A stretch of DNA of 64,000 nt from the NCBI GenBank assembly GCA_019057865.1, contig JAHLWP010000006.1, forward strand, positions 1-64,000, read 5' to 3'. A program made the translations under genes and the position numbers. Of this stretch, positions 55,375 through 63,452 are shown one piece after another. The notes under the pieces are model-generated. The model was not told the origin of the DNA, did not search any database, and saw nothing but the letters and a program-made list of their open reading frames with translations. Position 1 is the stretch's first letter, and each line of letters begins with the position of its first letter. The DNA comes from Promethearchaeota archaeon. GTDB lineage: Archaea > Asgardarchaeota > Lokiarchaeia > Sigyniarchaeales > SOKP01.

Positions 55375-55665
55375 ATGCCCAGTAAAAAGGTTGGAATCAG
55401 TGGTCGGTTTAAGGCGAGATACGGTGCTACTCTCAGAAAAAGATGGAGACTGATCATGGAAAAACAAAAAGTTGATAGTATACGATGCCCTAAATGTGAA
55501 ACAAGAGGATCAATTTATCGTGTCTCTGTAGGTATTTGGCATTGTAAAAAGTGTAACGCAAAGTTTACTGGTGGTGCTTATAATATAGAAACACCTCGAG
55601 GTGCAGAATCTTTTCGCGTTGCAAAACGCAAGCAGAGAGAATCAGAAGTAATTGAGGAAGAATGA
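55375..55665 (+). CDS. rpl37ae: Ribosomal protein L37Ae (eL43)
   Basis: A 96-residue eL43 with the zinc ribbon CPKCETRG and CKKCNAKF, the N-terminal KKVGISGRFKARYG and GGAYN motifs. It binds 23S rRNA. ATG at 55375 is clear. It overlaps pcc1 by 4 nt (ATGA), so the two are co-transcribed. In many archaea it follows rrp42 in the exosome superoperon. Confidence 0.96.
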   Translation: MPSKKVGISGRFKARYGATLRKRWRLIMEKQKVDSIRCPKCETRGSIYRVSVGIWHCKKCNAKFTGGAYNIETPRGAESFRVAKRKQRESEVIEEE

Positions 55666-55934
55666 ATCGTACTAATTATTTTACTATAAAAGCTACAATT
55701 GAAATAATATTTAAGAATCCTCAATTACGTGATATTTCTTATAACTCTTTCTCCCCAGAATTCAAGAGGTTACAAACAAAGAGATCAGTAGTTTTAATGG
55801 AAAAAAAGAGTAATAATTCTTTATCATTTCAAATAGAGAGTCAAGATATTACTGCTTTTAGAGCAACATTTAATGAGATCATAAGTTTTGGGAAAATAAT
55901 TGATAATACATTAAAAATTACTGATAATTCATAA
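55662..55934 (+). CDS. pcc1: KEOPS subunit Pcc1
   Basis: A 90-residue Pcc1-type protein: an N-terminal strand IKATIEIIF, an ISYNSFSPEFK helix, strands NSLSFQIESQDITAFRATFNE, and a final helix FNEIISFGKIIDN. Pcc1 is the dimerising platform of KEOPS, which makes t6A in tRNA. Its coupling to rpl37ae is the usual archaeal arrangement. Confidence 0.75.
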   Translation: MNRTNYFTIKATIEIIFKNPQLRDISYNSFSPEFKRLQTKRSVVLMEKKSNNSLSFQIESQDITAFRATFNEIISFGKIIDNTLKITDNS

Positions 55935-56002
55935 GAAAAGGATTTATTATTTAATATATAAAATAATTTATTGATATAATAAACATAGAGTAATGGAAAA
56001 GT

Positions 56003-56365
56003 ATGACTATAAATCTGAACGAGTTAGATGAAGAACAAAGAAAGAAAATAATTAATTTAAACAATCTACAACAATCCTTTGAATTTATAACAACTCAAAG
56101 AATTCAGCTTGAAAGCAATCTCAGGGATACAGAGATAGCTATAGAGGAGTTAGAAAAAATTAATCCAGATGATGCTGTATACAAGGTAATAGGAGGAATT
56201 TTGTTAAAGAGTGAGAAAAATAAATTATTAGATGAGAAAAAAAGTTTGAAAGTTACTTTGGAGATGCGATTGAAAACATTGAAGCAAAAAGAAGAACGTG
56301 TAAAGAATCAAATCGAGACTATGAGAAAGTCTCTACAAGCCGACTTTCAAGCTAAAGGAGATTAA
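56003..56365 (+). CDS. pfdB: Prefoldin beta subunit
   Basis: A 120-residue all-helical protein with two long coiled coils flanking a short beta hairpin (INPDDAVYKVIGGILLK), the prefoldin beta form. It hands unfolded proteins to the thermosome. The pcc1-pfdB order follows the common archaeal pattern. It converges with rrp42. Confidence 0.88.
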   Translation: MTINLNELDEEQRKKIINLNNLQQSFEFITTQRIQLESNLRDTEIAIEELEKINPDDAVYKVIGGILLKSEKNKLLDEKKSLKVTLEMRLKTLKQKEERVKNQIETMRKSLQADFQAKGD

Positions 56366-56495
56366 CTGGAGGAATTTTTATTTTTGAATTTCTCACATAC
56401 TATTTTTTTCCAGTGCATTAGTATATTAAATAACTTGAATTTTTTATTCTCTTTTTGCTTAAATAAGTTTAAAAAAAAAATTTAGTTTAAAAAAA

Positions 56496-57323
56496 TTATT
56501 TATATTTCGCTTTATATTGCCAAAGATTCAAATCTTTTCTAAATTTCTTACCAATTTCTAATGATTTGTCACCTAACATTTTAAGATCATCTATGGAAAA
56601 GGTAGCAGCTCCACTTTTTTGAATTGAAGTTATCTTATCTTCTGTAACTGATATTGAAATTCTACCATCACACACTAATTCTTCCGGTAAATTGGGGTCT
56701 AAAAAGATAATATCGCCAATTTTGCCATAAGTAATTACCATAGGTAATTCATTTACTATTGATTCTCCAGTAAAATATTTACCTGTCCACTCAAGATTAC
56801 CATTCTCAATTTTTCCTTCAGGAATATGAGCTGATATTAATGTTGTAAGAGCACTTATTCCTCCTGCATCAATTAGATTTCCATCATAATTCATAACATA
56901 CATATCAATAAATAATATATATACAGCTTCATTTTCTTTGATACAAAGCTTCTTAGTCTGAACACAATCTGCATGTCTAATTCCACGATCAACTACCCTA
57001 GCTAATTCAATTGACTGTTCATCAGGGGGTCCCCTTTCAAATAGGGGAGAGGCTAGAGGTAACAATTCAGCCATGACAGTACAAACTCCTTCATTTGGAA
57101 GATCGGGAAATGGTTTACCAACTTCATATTTCAAGCCTGTAATTATCCTTGTTTCACCAAGACAAACATCTGCAGAACCTTCAGCTGAAGAGATTATATC
57201 GCTTTGTATTTTAAACTTACGGTAATCCCAAAGCCCTCTACCATCAATTCTCTCTTGCTTTCTTAAATTATTTATTATGTAATTTTTTTCAATTTTTGAA
57301 ATGACTCTTTTAACATCCATCAT
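56496..57323 (-). CDS. rrp42: Exosome subunit Rrp42
   Basis: A 275-residue RNase PH-fold protein, ERIDGRGLWDYRK N-terminal motif, SAEGSADVCLGETRI block and ELARVVDRGIRHAD. It pairs with Rrp41 in the hexameric ring of the archaeal exosome, and is the inactive partner that lines the active site. It starts 2 nt after the rrp41 stop. Confidence 0.93.
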   Translation of the reverse strand: MMDVKRVISKIEKNYIINNLRKQERIDGRGLWDYRKFKIQSDIISSAEGSADVCLGETRIITGLKYEVGKPFPDLPNEGVCTVMAELLPLASPLFERGPPDEQSIELARVVDRGIRHADCVQTKKLCIKENEAVYILFIDMYVMNYDGNLIDAGGISALTTLISAHIPEGKIENGNLEWTGKYFTGESIVNELPMVITYGKIGDIIFLDPNLPEELVCDGRISISVTEDKITSIQKSGAATFSIDDLKMLGDKSLEIGKKFRKDLNLWQYKAKYK

Positions 57324-57325
57324 TT

Positions 57326-58111
57326 TTAACTTTCACCCTGATTCTCTTTATTTACTATTATTTCATCACTTTTTTCTTGTATTGTTAGAAACTTGCTTTT
57401 AAGAGCGTCTAATTGAATTTGATGAATTCTTCCAAGAGCATCTTTAGCTAGATCTAAAAATTCGCTCATCTCATTCAAATCCATATTTCCATCAAATTGT
57501 AATAACGATATTTCTTTATTATACCATGTTATTGCACACGGTAGATCTGCTTCGCCTGCTTTATCTTCAATTCCAGATAGATCAACTACAATTTTTCCAT
57601 CAATTTTTCCCACAGCGACAGCCGATACCAAACTTTTCATAGGAATTCCCGCGTCTGCTAATGCTAAAGCTGCACCAGTAGTACTTGCACATCTTGTTCC
57701 ACCATCAGCATCTATAACTTCAATAAACACTTCAAAACTCGTACCAGGATATAATTCAAGAAAAAGGATAGGTTCTATGCAGTCTGAAATTATCATTGAA
57801 ATCTCCTTTTCTCGTCGTCCAGGAGCAGGTCTTTTTCTATCAAACACTGAATAAGTAGCCATTCTATAAAAAACTCTTAAAATTCCTCGATCTGGTTTAG
57901 CTAAATGATGGGGATGAACTTCTCTTGGCCCGTAAACAGCAACAAAAATTTTATTGTTTCCCCATTCCAAATATGCTGATCCATCAGCATTCTTTATAAC
58001 ACCTACTTCCATCTTGATGGGTCTTACCTCATTCTTTTCTCTACCATCAAGTCTTTTACCATCTTCCCGGAATAAAACCTCAGGATATTCATCTTTAATT
58101 ATTAAAGGCAT
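57326..58111 (-). CDS. rrp41: Exosome catalytic subunit Rrp41
   Basis: A 261-residue RNase PH-like enzyme, with FREDGKRLDGREKNEVRPI at the start, GPREVHPHH, PAPGRREKEISM and the catalytic DADGGTRCASTTGA segment. It degrades RNA 3'-5' using phosphate. Its start (58111) abuts the rrp4 stop (58112). Confidence 0.94.
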   Translation of the reverse strand: MPLIIKDEYPEVLFREDGKRLDGREKNEVRPIKMEVGVIKNADGSAYLEWGNNKIFVAVYGPREVHPHHLAKPDRGILRVFYRMATYSVFDRKRPAPGRREKEISMIISDCIEPILFLELYPGTSFEVFIEVIDADGGTRCASTTGAALALADAGIPMKSLVSAVAVGKIDGKIVVDLSGIEDKAGEADLPCAITWYNKEISLLQFDGNMDLNEMSEFLDLAKDALGRIHQIQLDALKSKFLTIQEKSDEIIVNKENQGES

Positions 58112-58888
58112 TTATTTGATACCTCTTTTCTCTTTTTCTTTTATAATAAATTCTTGCATTCTATCTGTTAAGCCCATAGTGTGAGCTTCTGATGCAATTT
58201 TATAAATAGATTCAATAACTAACCTCTCATGAGCTAAATCTTCGCCCTTTAACCAAATTCGACCATTTTGCGTAACAAAGATATTACAATTCGTTAAATT
58301 TTTTAACATTTTAATCATGGATCCACTACGACCAATCACTCTTGGAATTTTTGGTGGATCTATAGAAATTACAATTCCATTCGATTTTTTGCCTAAATAT
58401 TTTCCAATAGTGGTTAATTCAGGTTTATTTAGACGATCTGCTGAAAGTATTTTTACAATTAAGATATCTCCAATGTCAAATTTATCAGTGGATAATCTTT
58501 CATGTTCAAAATCCTTTCCTCTCCCTCCACGGATTCTCCCCTTTCTTTCCGTATTCTTAGGTTTAAGTTGAGCATAGTCTTTAGCGTTTATATCACATTT
58601 ATATTTAACAGGATTCTTGTCGACTACAAGAGCAATTGCCTTATCTCCAGGACGTGGGGTATAGAACCCTCTTAAAGGAATGACATTTATATAATTCTTT
58701 TTAATTTGTTTTAATCCTATATTTAAGGATATAATTTTATCTCCTTCGTTATTTAAAATTGTGCCTCTTCCAGGTAAAAAATTCTTTGTATCTTCTGTTA
58801 ATACTTCTCCAGGAACTACAAGATCTCTAGTAGTTTCTTCATCTTCAAACTCATCGAGTTCTTCGGTCTGATCTTTATCATTTTCCAT
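58112..58888 (-). CDS. rrp4: Exosome RNA-binding cap Rrp4
   Basis: A 258-residue Rrp4 with an N-terminal domain (VVPGEVLTED, PGRGT), an S1 domain (about 85-160) and a KH domain with IPRVIGRSGSMIKMLKNLT and GRIWLKG. It caps the exosome ring and guides RNA. Third gene of psmA-SBDS-rrp4-rrp41-rrp42. Confidence 0.93.
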   Translation of the reverse strand: MENDKDQTEELDEFEDEETTRDLVVPGEVLTEDTKNFLPGRGTILNNEGDKIISLNIGLKQIKKNYINVIPLRGFYTPRPGDKAIALVVDKNPVKYKCDINAKDYAQLKPKNTERKGRIRGGRGKDFEHERLSTDKFDIGDILIVKILSADRLNKPELTTIGKYLGKKSNGIVISIDPPKIPRVIGRSGSMIKMLKNLTNCNIFVTQNGRIWLKGEDLAHERLVIESIYKIASEAHTMGLTDRMQEFIIKEKEKRGIK

Positions 58889-58977
58889 TATAATTTTTCA
58901 CTTTTCGTTAATAATTATTCATTACCTAACCTATATAAAAAAATAACATAAATCAGAATTAATAAAAACCTTTTAGG

Positions 58978-59769
58978 TTAGGATTTTAAGAGTTTAGTTT
59001 GAACTCTTCCATGTGTTAATTTATTTAACTTGTCTATTAATTCAATTTGAAAACCTGCTGGTAAAGAAATTACAGATACCCAAGAACCATCAGATTGCCA
59101 TTCCCCCTTCTTAATTTGAGCATATTGAGCAACAATATTGTAACCTTTTGCTGTAAAAGTTGAAGGTATTTTAATCGCCATCTCTACTTGTTCCATTCGG
59201 ATTGGAATTATGGCTCTTATGCTTTTTACAATATCATCAACTTGTTCTTCAGCACTTCTCATTAAATCTATATTAACTTTTGCTTCTTCAATAGCTTTTT
59301 CAATTCTTTGATAAGGATGTGGTTTTTTATTCTGTGGGTTTATAGCGTTTTTACTAATGATATTTATAATTTGCTTTAATTTTTTGCTTCTTTCCTCTTC
59401 TCGTTGAGCTTTTGTCCAGTGAATTTCTCCATCTAATAATATAAAAGCAGCAATTTTCATACCCTCAGTAGTTTCGAAAACAGCCTCCATATCTCCATCA
59501 GTAGCTTTTTTACCCCTTCTTAAATCTTCAAATACCGTGAAACTTTCAAAAATTAATTCTAAATCAATTTTTTGATCATTTAATAATTCATCACCAGTCA
59601 TTCGCGACTTTACATTACCTGCCTTTAATCTTTTATCGATTTCTTCACGAATAATTTTTTTAGCTTCCCATGCTTTCTCTGGATCCATTAACATTTCGAA
59701 TGTTCTTCCTGATTTTTCAATGCGTCCAATGATTAAACCGCCTAAGTCTATTCTTGCTCTATCTATCAT
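58978..59769 (-). CDS. sdo1: SBDS/Sdo1 ribosome-maturation protein
   Basis: A 263-residue SBDS homologue with the FYSH domain (MLMDPEKAWE, DLRRGKKAT, EVFETTEG-like), a helical middle (NPQNKKPHPYQRIEKAIEEA) and the C-terminal ferredoxin-like domain. It helps release aIF6 from the large ribosomal subunit. 89 nt separate it from rrp4. Confidence 0.94.
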   Translation of the reverse strand: MIDRARIDLGGLIIGRIEKSGRTFEMLMDPEKAWEAKKIIREEIDKRLKAGNVKSRMTGDELLNDQKIDLELIFESFTVFEDLRRGKKATDGDMEAVFETTEGMKIAAFILLDGEIHWTKAQREEERSKKLKQIINIISKNAINPQNKKPHPYQRIEKAIEEAKVNIDLMRSAEEQVDDIVKSIRAIIPIRMEQVEMAIKIPSTFTAKGYNIVAQYAQIKKGEWQSDGSWVSVISLPAGFQIELIDKLNKLTHGRVQTKLLKS

Positions 59770-59898
59770 ATTGTGATTTCACATTCTGTTGATTATATTA
59801 CCTAGATTTTCCTTCTTTGCCAATTTTTTGCCTTTGCGTTAAAAGATAAATGTAAAGAGCTTTTACCTTGATATTACCTATAAATTATATTAGATTAA

Positions 59899-60615
59899 TT
59901 ATAATTTATTTAATAATTCCTCCTTTTCATCAAAACTAAGTAGCCTAAAAGTTTTATCTTCCTTCAAAATAAAGGCTACATCACAGGTATTTTTATTTAA
60001 ATTATCTCCCATAAGTTCTTTTAAAGCTCTTAATGGTAATAATTTTAATTCCTCATCTATTATATCTTCTTTATAATGTTCTTCAAGGTATACTCTTGCT
60101 TCTGTTGCTCCGGAACCAATCGCGAATGCGTAATATGACCACATTGCACCACTAGGATCCGTTAAATAAAGGGATGGACCATTACCATCAACTCCAGAAA
60201 TCAGAAACGACACACCGAATGGTCTAACACCCGCATTCTGGGTAAAGACCTGTTTGTATTCGCATATATTTAATGTGCTGTCCTTCACGGAAATCTTCTC
60301 ATCATAATTCAATAAATTAATTTGAGCTTGAACCCTGGCTCTATCAATTAAAACTCGGGCATCAGCGGTAAGTCCCGCGATGGCTACCCCAATATGATCA
60401 TCAATTTTAAATATTTTCTCTGACCCTAGGGTTTCCTCTTGTAATTGAGAGCTCTTTTTCTCAACCGCAAATACAACTGAATTTTTATTTCTACATACTA
60501 TTGCGGTAGTACCCCTTCGAACGGCTTCAATAGCATATTCTACTTGAAATAGCCGTCCTTCAGGTGAAAATTGGGTTATGGCCATATCATATCCTCTTCC
60601 CGCTTGCTGGAACAT
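59899..60615 (-). CDS. psmA: 20S proteasome alpha subunit
   Basis: A 238-residue alpha subunit with the gating N-terminal tail RGYDMAITQFSPEGRLFQVE, GTTAIVCRNKNSVV and SGATEARVYLEE. It forms the outer proteasome rings. First gene of a minus-strand run psmA-sdo1-rrp4-rrp41-rrp42, an ancient archaeal cluster. The beta subunit is not in the window. Confidence 0.96.
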   Translation of the reverse strand: MFQQAGRGYDMAITQFSPEGRLFQVEYAIEAVRRGTTAIVCRNKNSVVFAVEKKSSQLQEETLGSEKIFKIDDHIGVAIAGLTADARVLIDRARVQAQINLLNYDEKISVKDSTLNICEYKQVFTQNAGVRPFGVSFLISGVDGNGPSLYLTDPSGAMWSYYAFAIGSGATEARVYLEEHYKEDIIDEELKLLPLRALKELMGDNLNKNTCDVAFILKEDKTFRLLSFDEKEELLNKL

Positions 60616-60770
60616 TCTAATCCACCTAAAAGATTTTTATTTGTTTTTTAAATTTATATTATTTTTTTATTACTGATTAAAAAGTAGTAATAAACGATAT
60701 AATAAATATTTTTTTTATATAATTTAAAAATAGAATTCAATTAAATAGGTTATATTCTATTGTATCATTT

Positions 60771-61751
60771 TTATTGATTGTTTTCTTTTATTTCTTCTGT
60801 TTTTTCAACCTTGGATTTTTTTCGCTTTTCTTTAATTTTTTGAAGAGTTATACCTCGTAGATTTATCATTTTTCTTATAAAAATAAATGATGCTAATGCT
60901 ATACCAAACAAATAAAAGATATTAATTGTCCAAAACATATTAGAAATTTCAGTGTAAAAATTCAAGTTAAAAATTGGTGAAAGAGTAGCTATTATTCCAA
61001 TACATGACATTGCAATGATTATAGCTATTTTTTCATAATTTTTAGGCTCCCCATCTAAAAATTCAAAAATACCTAACCAGAACATAACACAAATAAAGGT
61101 TATGGGTGAAAAAGTTAAGGATCCAGCTGCGATTATTAATAAGAAATATACTGCAAACTTACTCTGCCATAAATTTAGCAATTCCTTTATTGTCATTTGA
61201 TCTTGGATCTGTACTTTTGCGTAATCTTTTCTAAATTTAAAATATCTTTTTTTAATTCCTCTTCCTACTTTCTTTACTGATTTTTTAAATCCCTGAAATT
61301 TTCCTTGTTCTACTGCTTTTTCGAATTGTTCACTAATTATTGGAATTATGTATAAATTAATAAGTAAAGAGGCGATTCCATAAACAAATAAAATCAAATC
61401 AATCCAAAAGATAAAATTATCTTGGGAAAACAATTCAGGATCAAGGTAACTTGAAATTACCTGAAATATAGCCCATATAATTAATATAATCGGAATAACA
61501 ATCTGAGCAATTACAATATTTTTAATGATTTTTTCATTTTTACCAATCTTTTCTTTTGTTTTATCTAACAATAGTAAAAATCCATTAGAAATGCTAAGGA
61601 TCAAACCAAATCCAGCTAGAAATTTAACAACCCAGAAAAAGATTAAAAATGTAAAATTCACCTTTAAAATTCCAAATAAAATAAGAAGCATAAGAATTGT
61701 TGTAGCAACTAAACCAATAATATAAATTATGAGGTAATTTCTATCATTCAT
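60771..61751 (-). CDS. Multi-pass membrane protein of unknown function
   Basis: A 326-residue protein with about eight hydrophobic segments in two groups: the first four within about 1-150, then a basic cytoplasmic loop (KSVKKVGRGIKKRYFKFRKDY) and four more. The C-terminus is lysine/glutamate rich. No family is recognised. It is on the same strand as the profilin gene, 48 nt downstream of it. Confidence 0.5.
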   Translation of the reverse strand: MNDRNYLIIYIIGLVATTILMLLILFGILKVNFTFLIFFWVVKFLAGFGLILSISNGFLLLLDKTKEKIGKNEKIIKNIVIAQIVIPIILIIWAIFQVISSYLDPELFSQDNFIFWIDLILFVYGIASLLINLYIIPIISEQFEKAVEQGKFQGFKKSVKKVGRGIKKRYFKFRKDYAKVQIQDQMTIKELLNLWQSKFAVYFLLIIAAGSLTFSPITFICVMFWLGIFEFLDGEPKNYEKIAIIIAMSCIGIIATLSPIFNLNFYTEISNMFWTINIFYLFGIALASFIFIRKMINLRGITLQKIKEKRKKSKVEKTEEIKENNQ

Positions 61752-61799
61752 AAATAATGTAAAAAACGGTTAATTATAATGTTTTTCTAGTTAGTTGGA

Positions 61800-62171
61800 T
61801 TATGACCATGCAATTTTATTGATAAAGATTGACCATTCCAGCAATATCATACCTTCATCTCTGGTATGAGCAATAAGGTAATATCCCTCCCTAGTAATTG
61901 ACCCTACAATATTTCCTTTTCCAGCGCCAATATTTTTAGCGGCTAATTGGATATCGTCGTTTTTTAAAATAGCAAATCGGTGATTTTGAAACATAAGAGC
62001 GGTTTCTTTTGATTTCCAAGCCTTAAGGATTGCTTTTGCTTCTTCATTAGTTAAAGGAAAATCTCCAGACTTGAAGATTATATCTCCTTCTCCATTTAAA
62101 AGAAAAGTTTCTTCAACACCTTCATATTCGTTTAATGCATTTACCAAATAATCAAATCTGTTTTCATCCAT
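61800..62171 (-). CDS. Asgard profilin-like protein
   Basis: A 123-residue protein that fits the profilin fold end to end: an N-terminal helix, EETFLLNGEGDIIFKSGDF (strands), NEEAKAILKAW (helix), then FAILKNDDIQLAAKNIGAG, and GYYLIAHTRDEGM matching the VIIAHY strand of yeast profilin, ending in a helix (SIFINKIAW). Asgard profilins bind eukaryotic actin. No actin-like gene is in the window. A roadblock fold is the main alternative, but the length and the IIAH-type strand favour profilin. Confidence 0.65.
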   Translation of the reverse strand: MDENRFDYLVNALNEYEGVEETFLLNGEGDIIFKSGDFPLTNEEAKAILKAWKSKETALMFQNHRFAILKNDDIQLAAKNIGAGKGNIVGSITREGYYLIAHTRDEGMILLEWSIFINKIAWS

Positions 62172-62348
62172 ATTTTTTCAGCTTCTCAACAATTTTATCA
62201 TTAATTTTATTGAAAAGTAAAACTTTTGTAATTTAAATCTTTTTAGAACTATAGGTAAAATATTTTATAATTGCATCTAAATTATTTTACTCGAAATATA
62301 TTAATACTCTTTAAGTTAGATTGTTTACGTTAATTCAAAATTCACTTT

Positions 62349-63134
62349 ATGACAAAAAAAATCGTTCTATTTGATAAAATTTATAATATTTCTTCGGAAA
62401 AGAAGAAAAGAGATATATCTATTAGATATCTTAAATATTTGAATGAACGCATCAAAGGTTTTTCAAAAACATCTATAAATATCAATAAATTACGAAATTT
62501 TGATCACAGATTTGAGATTAATATCCATGGACAAGATGAGAATTTCATTTTTAATTTATTGCAAAAAGAGATAGGCACTATAATTGAATTCAAAGATGTA
62601 AAAGAAGGACAGATATATAAAGGATCAATGGTGGATGTCGGGAATGTTGGGTTTGGAATATTTGTTGATTGTGCAATCCTCAATCCAAAAGTAGATGTCT
62701 TAATTAATTTGCATTCTCTTCGAACTCAATTATGTAATGGTAAAGAAAAATCTTTAAGGCAAATTGTAAAAGCATATGATTTTATTGACCATTTTCCCGT
62801 TTATGTTAGAATTACCAGAATTGATGAGGTAAATAACAAATTACAAGGAGAACTAGACCAGAAATCACTAAAACTATTTAAGAAAATACTAAAGGAAAAT
62901 ATCGAAGGTGTATTTTTAAGTGGTGATACCAAGGGGCAATTTAAAAAAGCTTTAATTAAAAAAGGACATTTACGAGACATTATCTCAATAAAAAGGTTTG
63001 GATTTTTAGAAAACCTTGTATTATTAAAGAAAGATTCTGATGCCCCTGGAATTATTGCTCATATTGGTAGGGAATTAAAAAATTGTAAATTAAGCGCTTT
63101 AAGACCTGAAAGAATAAAAAAATTACTAGATTAA
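62349..63134 (+). CDS. DUF2110-family archaeal protein
   Basis: A 261-residue protein of the archaeal DUF2110 kind. The middle (EGQIYKGSMVDVGNVGFGIF) reads like an OB/S1-type barrel, with a C-terminal IIAHIGRELK helix. Function is unknown; an RNA-linked role is suggested by the fold. Followed at once by two tRNA genes on the other strand. Confidence 0.7.
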   Translation: MTKKIVLFDKIYNISSEKKKRDISIRYLKYLNERIKGFSKTSININKLRNFDHRFEINIHGQDENFIFNLLQKEIGTIIEFKDVKEGQIYKGSMVDVGNVGFGIFVDCAILNPKVDVLINLHSLRTQLCNGKEKSLRQIVKAYDFIDHFPVYVRITRIDEVNNKLQGELDQKSLKLFKKILKENIEGVFLSGDTKGQFKKALIKKGHLRDIISIKRFGFLENLVLLKKDSDAPGIIAHIGRELKNCKLSALRPERIKKLLD

Positions 63135-63147
63135 TTTAGAAAAATGA

Positions 63148-63221
63148 TGGGCCAGGAGAGACTTGAACTCCCGACCTTCGCGGTGTAAACGCGACGTCAT
63201 ACCAAACTAGACCACTGGCCC
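63148..63221 (-). tRNA. tRNA-Val (anticodon UAC)
   Basis: A complete cloverleaf of 74 nt: acceptor GGGCCAG with CTGGCCC, D arm, anticodon stem TCGCG/CGCGA with the loop TTTACAC (anticodon UAC), and T arm GGGAG/CTCTC-type around TTCAAGT. CCA is not encoded. No intron. Confidence 0.93.
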
Positions 63222-63232
63222 TATATTTTAAA

Positions 63233-63336
63233 CGCTCAGGGTGGGATTCGAACCCACGAGTCCGTTCGGACACCGGTTTAGCAGACCGGCGCTAATGGCA
63301 CAATTATATTGTTCTACCAGGCTAAGCGACCTGAGC
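63233..63336 (-). tRNA. tRNA-Ser (anticodon GCU) with a D-loop intron
   Basis: Acceptor GCTCAGG with CCTGAGC, anticodon stem CCGGT/ACCGG with loop CTGCTAA (anticodon GCU), long variable arm GTCCGAACGGAC and T arm GTGGG/CCCAC around TTCGAAT. The raw gene is 104 nt because the D-loop is 31 nt instead of about 11. Removing a 20-nt BHB-like intron (63294-63313) leaves an 11-nt D-loop closed by GCT/AGC and a normal 84-nt tRNA-Ser. CCA is not encoded. Confidence 0.9.
63294..63313 (-). other. 20-nt noncanonical (D-loop) BHB-like tRNA intron
   Basis: Helix UGGU pairs with GCCA (4 bp, one G-U). Bulge AGA lies on the 5' side and UUA on the 3' side. The intron hairpin is ACAAU/AUUGU with loop AUA. Cutting after the second base of each bulge gives the 11-nt D-loop UAGCCUGGUAG. 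The exon-side helix is weak, so it is a relaxed bulge-helix-loop form. Noncanonical tRNA introns are known in some archaea; here the position is the D-loop. Confidence 0.8.
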
Positions 63337-63452
63337 GCAATTTTTTCAATAGTAAAGAGTATTACATTTTGAATATAACAATTCAAAATTTTAATACTTT
63401 TTCATACAATTATTCTACTAAAGCATTAGTAAAATAAGAAACTGAATGCAAA

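Noticed and set aside
61800..62171. Roadblock/LC7 protein instead of profilin
   Set aside because: The length and strand order could fit, but the DIIFKSGDF...ILKNDD...YYLIAHT series aligns better with profilin.
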